Part shown: in pieces, positions 30,541 to 32,102 of the stretch | Layout of the letters: every line of letters begins with the position of its first letter | Position numbering within the stretch: the first letter of the stretch is position 1 | Virus record (IMG/VR): IMGVR_UViG_3300018476_000030 | Coordinates: 1 to 32,102 of that record | Source: a virus | Length of the DNA: 32,102 nt | Direction: 5' to 3' (one strand) | Program-made: the position numbers and the translations under genes | Notes under the pieces: generated by a model | What the model was told of the DNA's origin: nothing | Databases searched by the model: none | Seen by the model: the letters and a program-made list of their open reading frames with translations, nothing else

Positions 30541-31095
30541 CTAGCGCTCCTCCTCCCCCGTGGGGCTCGCTGCCATGGGAGGAGTGACAGGCCTATCACT
30601 CCCTGCCTCTGTGTCTGTATCGGGCATAGCAGGCCTATCGCTCCCTGCTACGTCATCACTACGGGCGCTAGGCAGTAGCGTCATATTGAAGGAGTCCGCG
30701 TCGTCTTCCGCGGCTGCTACTTCCACTAGCTCTGCGTATTGCCTGTCGTCGACGATGTTTAGATGAATCGCTTTTGTATGGCGCATATCGACCTGGACCG
30801 GAAGCTTTTGCGCGACATATGGCAAGACCGCTTGTGCGCAGAGGCGACGTTCTGCGAGTGCATCCGCAAGGGACGCGTTCATTTGTTCGGCTAATTGTGC
30901 AGTCGGCGTGCTGGCGATTTCTAAGAGTATGGCGCGTGGGTCTTGGTAGCGTTCTAGGAGCGCTGAAACCGTCCATACCTTGAACGATTTGCGGCTTGAT
31001 GGTTTGCCGCGGTGCTGTTTTGAGATTGTGCCGGGCGCTTTGTTTGCCGCAAGGCGCATTGTTTTATCGGCGCGCGTCGGATGTGCCGATGTCAT
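30541..31095 (-). CDS. candidate small terminase / DNA-binding phage protein
   Basis: 184 aa, ATG at 31095 with a weak ribosome binding site. The core residues about 40-115 (FKVWTVSALLERYQDPRAIL, LAEIASTP-like helix, QAVLPYVAQKLPVQVDMRHT, then KAIHLNIVDD) resembles small terminase-like proteins with a 'LLPY...KlP..vd' segment. The N-terminus is basic (SKQHRGKPSSRKSFK) and the C-terminal 60 residues are acidic, Pro/Ser-rich and disordered, with a duplicated AGSDRP unit. It is the first minus-strand gene before the terminase group. Small terminases recognise phage DNA for packaging; the assignment is by composition and position only. Confidence 0.55.
   Translation of the reverse strand: MTSAHPTRADKTMRLAANKAPGTISKQHRGKPSSRKSFKVWTVSALLERYQDPRAILLEIASTPTAQLAEQMNASLADALAERRLCAQAVLPYVAQKLPVQVDMRHTKAIHLNIVDDRQYAELVEVAAAEDDADSFNMTLLPSARSDDVAGSDRPAMPDTDTEAGSDRPVTPPMAASPTGEEER
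30588..30649. repeat. 20-bp imperfect direct repeat in the C-terminal coding part
   Basis: CAGGCCTATCACTCCCTGCC (30588-30607) recurs as CAGGCCTATCGCTCCCTGCT (30630-30649), 18 of 20 identical, 42 bp apart start to start. It encodes the duplicated AGSDRP segment in the disordered tail of the gene at 30541-31095, so it is a small in-frame duplication. Confidence 0.7.
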
Positions 31096-31396
31096 ACACT
31101 AACCCGTTGGTTTGAAAGAGAGTGCGCGCGATGGCGCAAGGCATATGTAGCGTATGTCAATGTGAATGGTTCTAATGCTTGTGGCTATTGGCTTTTTGCG
31201 TGCGTGCATATGCACTCTTTATTGTTGATGGTACGCACGGGTTAACTATATCGGGCAACGCGGCATTGCCATACGGGCAAACAACGCAATATTGTTTCAC
31301 TGATAATCGCTTTGCCCTAGTTGACGGGCCGGGCTGTCGGCCCTAAATAGGTGACATCGGACGGGCAATCGGGCCCGCCGGAATGGGAGAGACCCA
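31096..31396. other. 301-bp divergent control region
   Basis: Separates the leftward packaging genes from the rightward early genes and is lower in GC than the coding DNA. It holds a perfect 12-bp palindrome GTGCATATGCAC (31204-31215), a promoter-like match (separate entry), a GC hairpin GGGCCG/CGGCCC (31326-31343) and the first copy of a conserved leader (separate entry). A minus-strand TTGACA lies near 31155 but has no matching -10. No further gene is supported; a 14-codon ORF at 31131-31175 was rejected. Confidence 0.6.
31225..31252 (+). promoter_or_regulatory. candidate early promoter
   Basis: TTGATG (31225-31230), 16-nt spacer, TATATC (31247-31252): four of six matches to each sigma70 hexamer, in an AT-richer stretch just downstream of the 12-bp palindrome. 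It would drive the tiny membrane protein operon, leaving a transcribed leader of roughly 135 nt. Confidence 0.35.
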
Positions 31397-31399
31397 ATG
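31326..31399 (+). promoter_or_regulatory. conserved leader RNA element, copy 1
   Basis: Contains hairpin GGGCCG (31326-31331)/CGGCCC (31338-31343), then CCCTAAATAG, the core GGGCAATCGGGCCCGCC (31363-31379), and just before the start codon a small hairpin TGGG-AGAGA-CCCA (31384-31396) with the purine-rich ribosome binding site in its loop. The same order of parts recurs before the gene at 31820 (copy 2). Confidence 0.55.
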
Positions 31400-31543
31400 A
31401 TCATTTCAGCCATCGCCATCATCGTTTTCGTAGCGCTGCCGACTTACGAGATTGTGCGGCAGGTCCGCATTTCTCGCCATATCGAGCGCTGCCGCAAGAG
31501 TGGGCTTTCCCATCGCCAGCTGGTTGCGCGGGGGATGATCTAA
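31397..31543 (+). CDS. 48-aa membrane peptide
   Basis: ATG at 31397 behind the conserved leader; GGGAGAG serves as ribosome binding site. MIISAIAIIVFVALPTYEIV forms one membrane helix, followed by a basic, His/Arg-rich tail (RQVRISRHIERCRKSGLSHR) likely in the cytoplasm. TAA overlaps the next ATG (TAATG). Function unknown; it may act on the host membrane early in infection. Confidence 0.6.
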   Translation: MIISAIAIIVFVALPTYEIVRQVRISRHIERCRKSGLSHRQLVARGMI

Positions 31544-31641
31544 TGAACCGCGCAGTCATCATTTGCTCGTTTCTGGCGATTAAAGCCGCCGTCACTGTGG
31601 CGTGCGGCTTGGCGCTGCTGGCCGATATGGGGATGCTCTAA
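31543..31641 (+). CDS. 32-aa membrane peptide
   Basis: ATG at 31543 within TAATG. MNRAVIICSFLAIKAAVTVA then CGLALLADMGML: one hydrophobic helix with two cysteines and few charges. Coupled on both sides by TAATG. The very small size lowers certainty, but the perfect chaining of three frames makes chance less likely. Confidence 0.55.
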   Translation: MNRAVIICSFLAIKAAVTVACGLALLADMGML

Positions 31642-31718
31642 TGCTCGCCCCTATCCTGCTATTCGTGGTTATGCCGGCCGCTCTGTTTGCCATCCTGTCA
31701 TGGGTCGCAATCGACTAG
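31641..31718 (+). CDS. 25-aa membrane peptide
   Basis: ATG at 31641 within TAATG. MLAPILLFVVMPAALFAILS plus WVAID is a single membrane-spanning helix and little else. Last of three chained tiny membrane peptides. The stop TAG (31716-31718) is followed by the second leader element. Confidence 0.5.
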   Translation: MLAPILLFVVMPAALFAILSWVAID

Positions 31719-31737
31719 GTAGCCACCATTCCCCACC

Positions 31738-31822
31738 GGCCCGCATGCCCTAAAAAGCATCGCGGGCCTTAGGGCATTAGAGGCGAGGCAATGGGCCCGC
31801 CATAGTTGGAGATAGACCAATG
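31738..31822 (+). promoter_or_regulatory. conserved leader RNA element, copy 2, with alternative stems
   Basis: Stem A pairs GGCCCGCATGC (31738-31748) with GCATCGCGGGCC (31757-31768, one bulged C). Stem B pairs ATGCCCTAA (31745-31753) with TTAGGGCAT (31769-31777), a perfect 9-bp match. They share bases 31745-31748, so their full forms exclude each other. Then comes the core GGCAATGGGCCCGCC (31787-31801), whose GGCCCGC could also pair with the 3' arm of stem A, and the hairpin TTGG-AGATAGA-CCAA (31806-31820) holding the ribosome binding site. No T-run follows, so this is not a standard terminator. Confidence 0.6.
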
Positions 31823-32068
31823 CAAGCCATTCACGTCCGGTTCATAGGGCCGACAGACACTAGGGGCAGTCGCTACAAGGCGACGGCTCAGGCCGGCTCC
31901 GTCACTATCCATTCGGACCATGCGCTGAATCCGTCCGACAACGCGGCAAAGGCAGCGCTCTCTCTGGCTGTCAAGCTTGGGTGGTCGGGGGAAATGGTGG
32001 CCGGCGGATTGCCCGATGGTTCCTATGCTTTCGTTTTCGTGGCCGGTGGCGAACGGGTGACGGCGTGA
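31820..32068 (+). CDS. 82-aa conserved phage hypothetical protein
   Basis: ATG at 31820 with GGAGA in the leader hairpin loop. The protein (MQAIHVRFIGPTDTRGSRYK, ATAQAGSVTIHSDHALNPSD, then AALSLAVKLGWSGEMVAGGL and GSYAFVFVAG) is compact alpha/beta and belongs to a small hypothetical family I recall from phage and proteobacterial genomes; no function is established. Its TGA overlaps the next GTG (GTGA). Confidence 0.75.
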   Translation: MQAIHVRFIGPTDTRGSRYKATAQAGSVTIHSDHALNPSDNAAKAALSLAVKLGWSGEMVAGGLPDGSYAFVFVAGGERVTA

Positions 32069-32102
32069 GTGCCGCAAAGCCTACGGGCTATGTGATTTAC
32101 CG
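32065..32102 (+). CDS. start of a further early gene (partial)
   Basis: GTG at 32065 overlaps the previous stop (GTGA) and reads MSAAKPTGYVIYR up to the window edge. The PTGYVIYR opening recalls small phage proteins that continue 'GPS.iDG.PIV', but too little is visible to identify it. Confidence 0.5.
   Translation, partial: MSAAKPTGYVIY

Noticed and set aside
31131-31175. 14-codon plus-strand ORF with Cys-x-x-Cys-x-Cys
   Set aside because: Too short, ribosome binding site doubtful, and no coupling to other genes; the cysteine pattern may be chance.
31100-31244. Inverted TAACCCGT / ACGGGTTA pair, 129 bp apart
   Set aside because: Eight bases at this distance is weak and could be chance; no other sign of an element end or attachment site.
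31738-31777. H-type pseudoknot formed by stems A and B
   Set aside because: The order of arms would allow it, but there is no loop between the two 5' arms, so a 9-bp stem could not be crossed; mutually exclusive hairpins are more likely.

Overview
The window is most of a GC-rich bacteriophage genome of the short-tailed (podovirus, T7-like virion) type. The sequence shows a T7 gp8-like head-tail connector (portal), a scaffold, a major capsid protein, a tail-tube adaptor, a tail nozzle, three internal virion (ejection) proteins, a tailspike, a tail fibre and a large terminase. There is no tape measure, sheath or tube gene. High GC, frequent ATGA/TAATG/TGATG gene overlaps and a DUF3309-type membrane protein suggest a high-GC proteobacterial host, perhaps an alphaproteobacterium. 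This host guess is an inference. No integrase, repressor, polymerase, tRNA or CRISPR was seen, so lifestyle cannot be decided.

Layout. (1) 1-2935, plus strand: the end of an unknown gene, a RecT-family annealing protein, five small coupled ORFs (four of the five junctions, like the recT junction, are 4-nt overlaps), then a GIY-YIG-like T5orf172 protein behind its own AT-rich promoter region. (2) 2963-26940, minus strand: the late module, transcribed right to left. Read in transcription order it holds small structural proteins, an AT-hook peptide, a long repeat-containing tail fibre, a cupin-like and GNAT-like pair, two small proteins with the same C-terminal tag, portal, an unknown 135-aa protein, a Bbp19-like protein, scaffold, capsid, a capsid accessory protein, a strong intrinsic terminator, adaptor, nozzle, three ejection proteins (one with an M15 peptidase domain, one with an apparent frameshift), a tailspike and two tiny ORFs. 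(3) 26988-27697: a small accessory island that interrupts the late module. It has one minus-strand membrane peptide and three plus-strand genes, two of them membrane proteins. (4) 27694-31095, minus strand: packaging genes, namely a candidate small terminase or DNA-binding protein, two small ORFs, an HNH endonuclease, the large terminase and a zinc-ribbon protein. (5) 31096-32102: a 301-bp control region with a palindrome and promoter-like sequence, then plus-strand early genes. These are three tiny coupled membrane peptides, an 82-aa protein and the start of another gene.

The early plus-strand genes leave the right edge, and plus-strand recombination genes enter at the left edge. On a circular or circularly permuted map they may form one early region, but this cannot be shown from the window. 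The most unusual feature is a pair of related leader RNAs (ending at 31399 and 31822). Both carry the same GGCAAT-N-GGGCCCGCC core and a hairpin holding the ribosome binding site, and the second also has two mutually exclusive strong stems. Other points for follow-up are a probable frameshift in an ejection protein, shared KKKTLLG C-termini on two neighbouring proteins, and the inverted accessory island.
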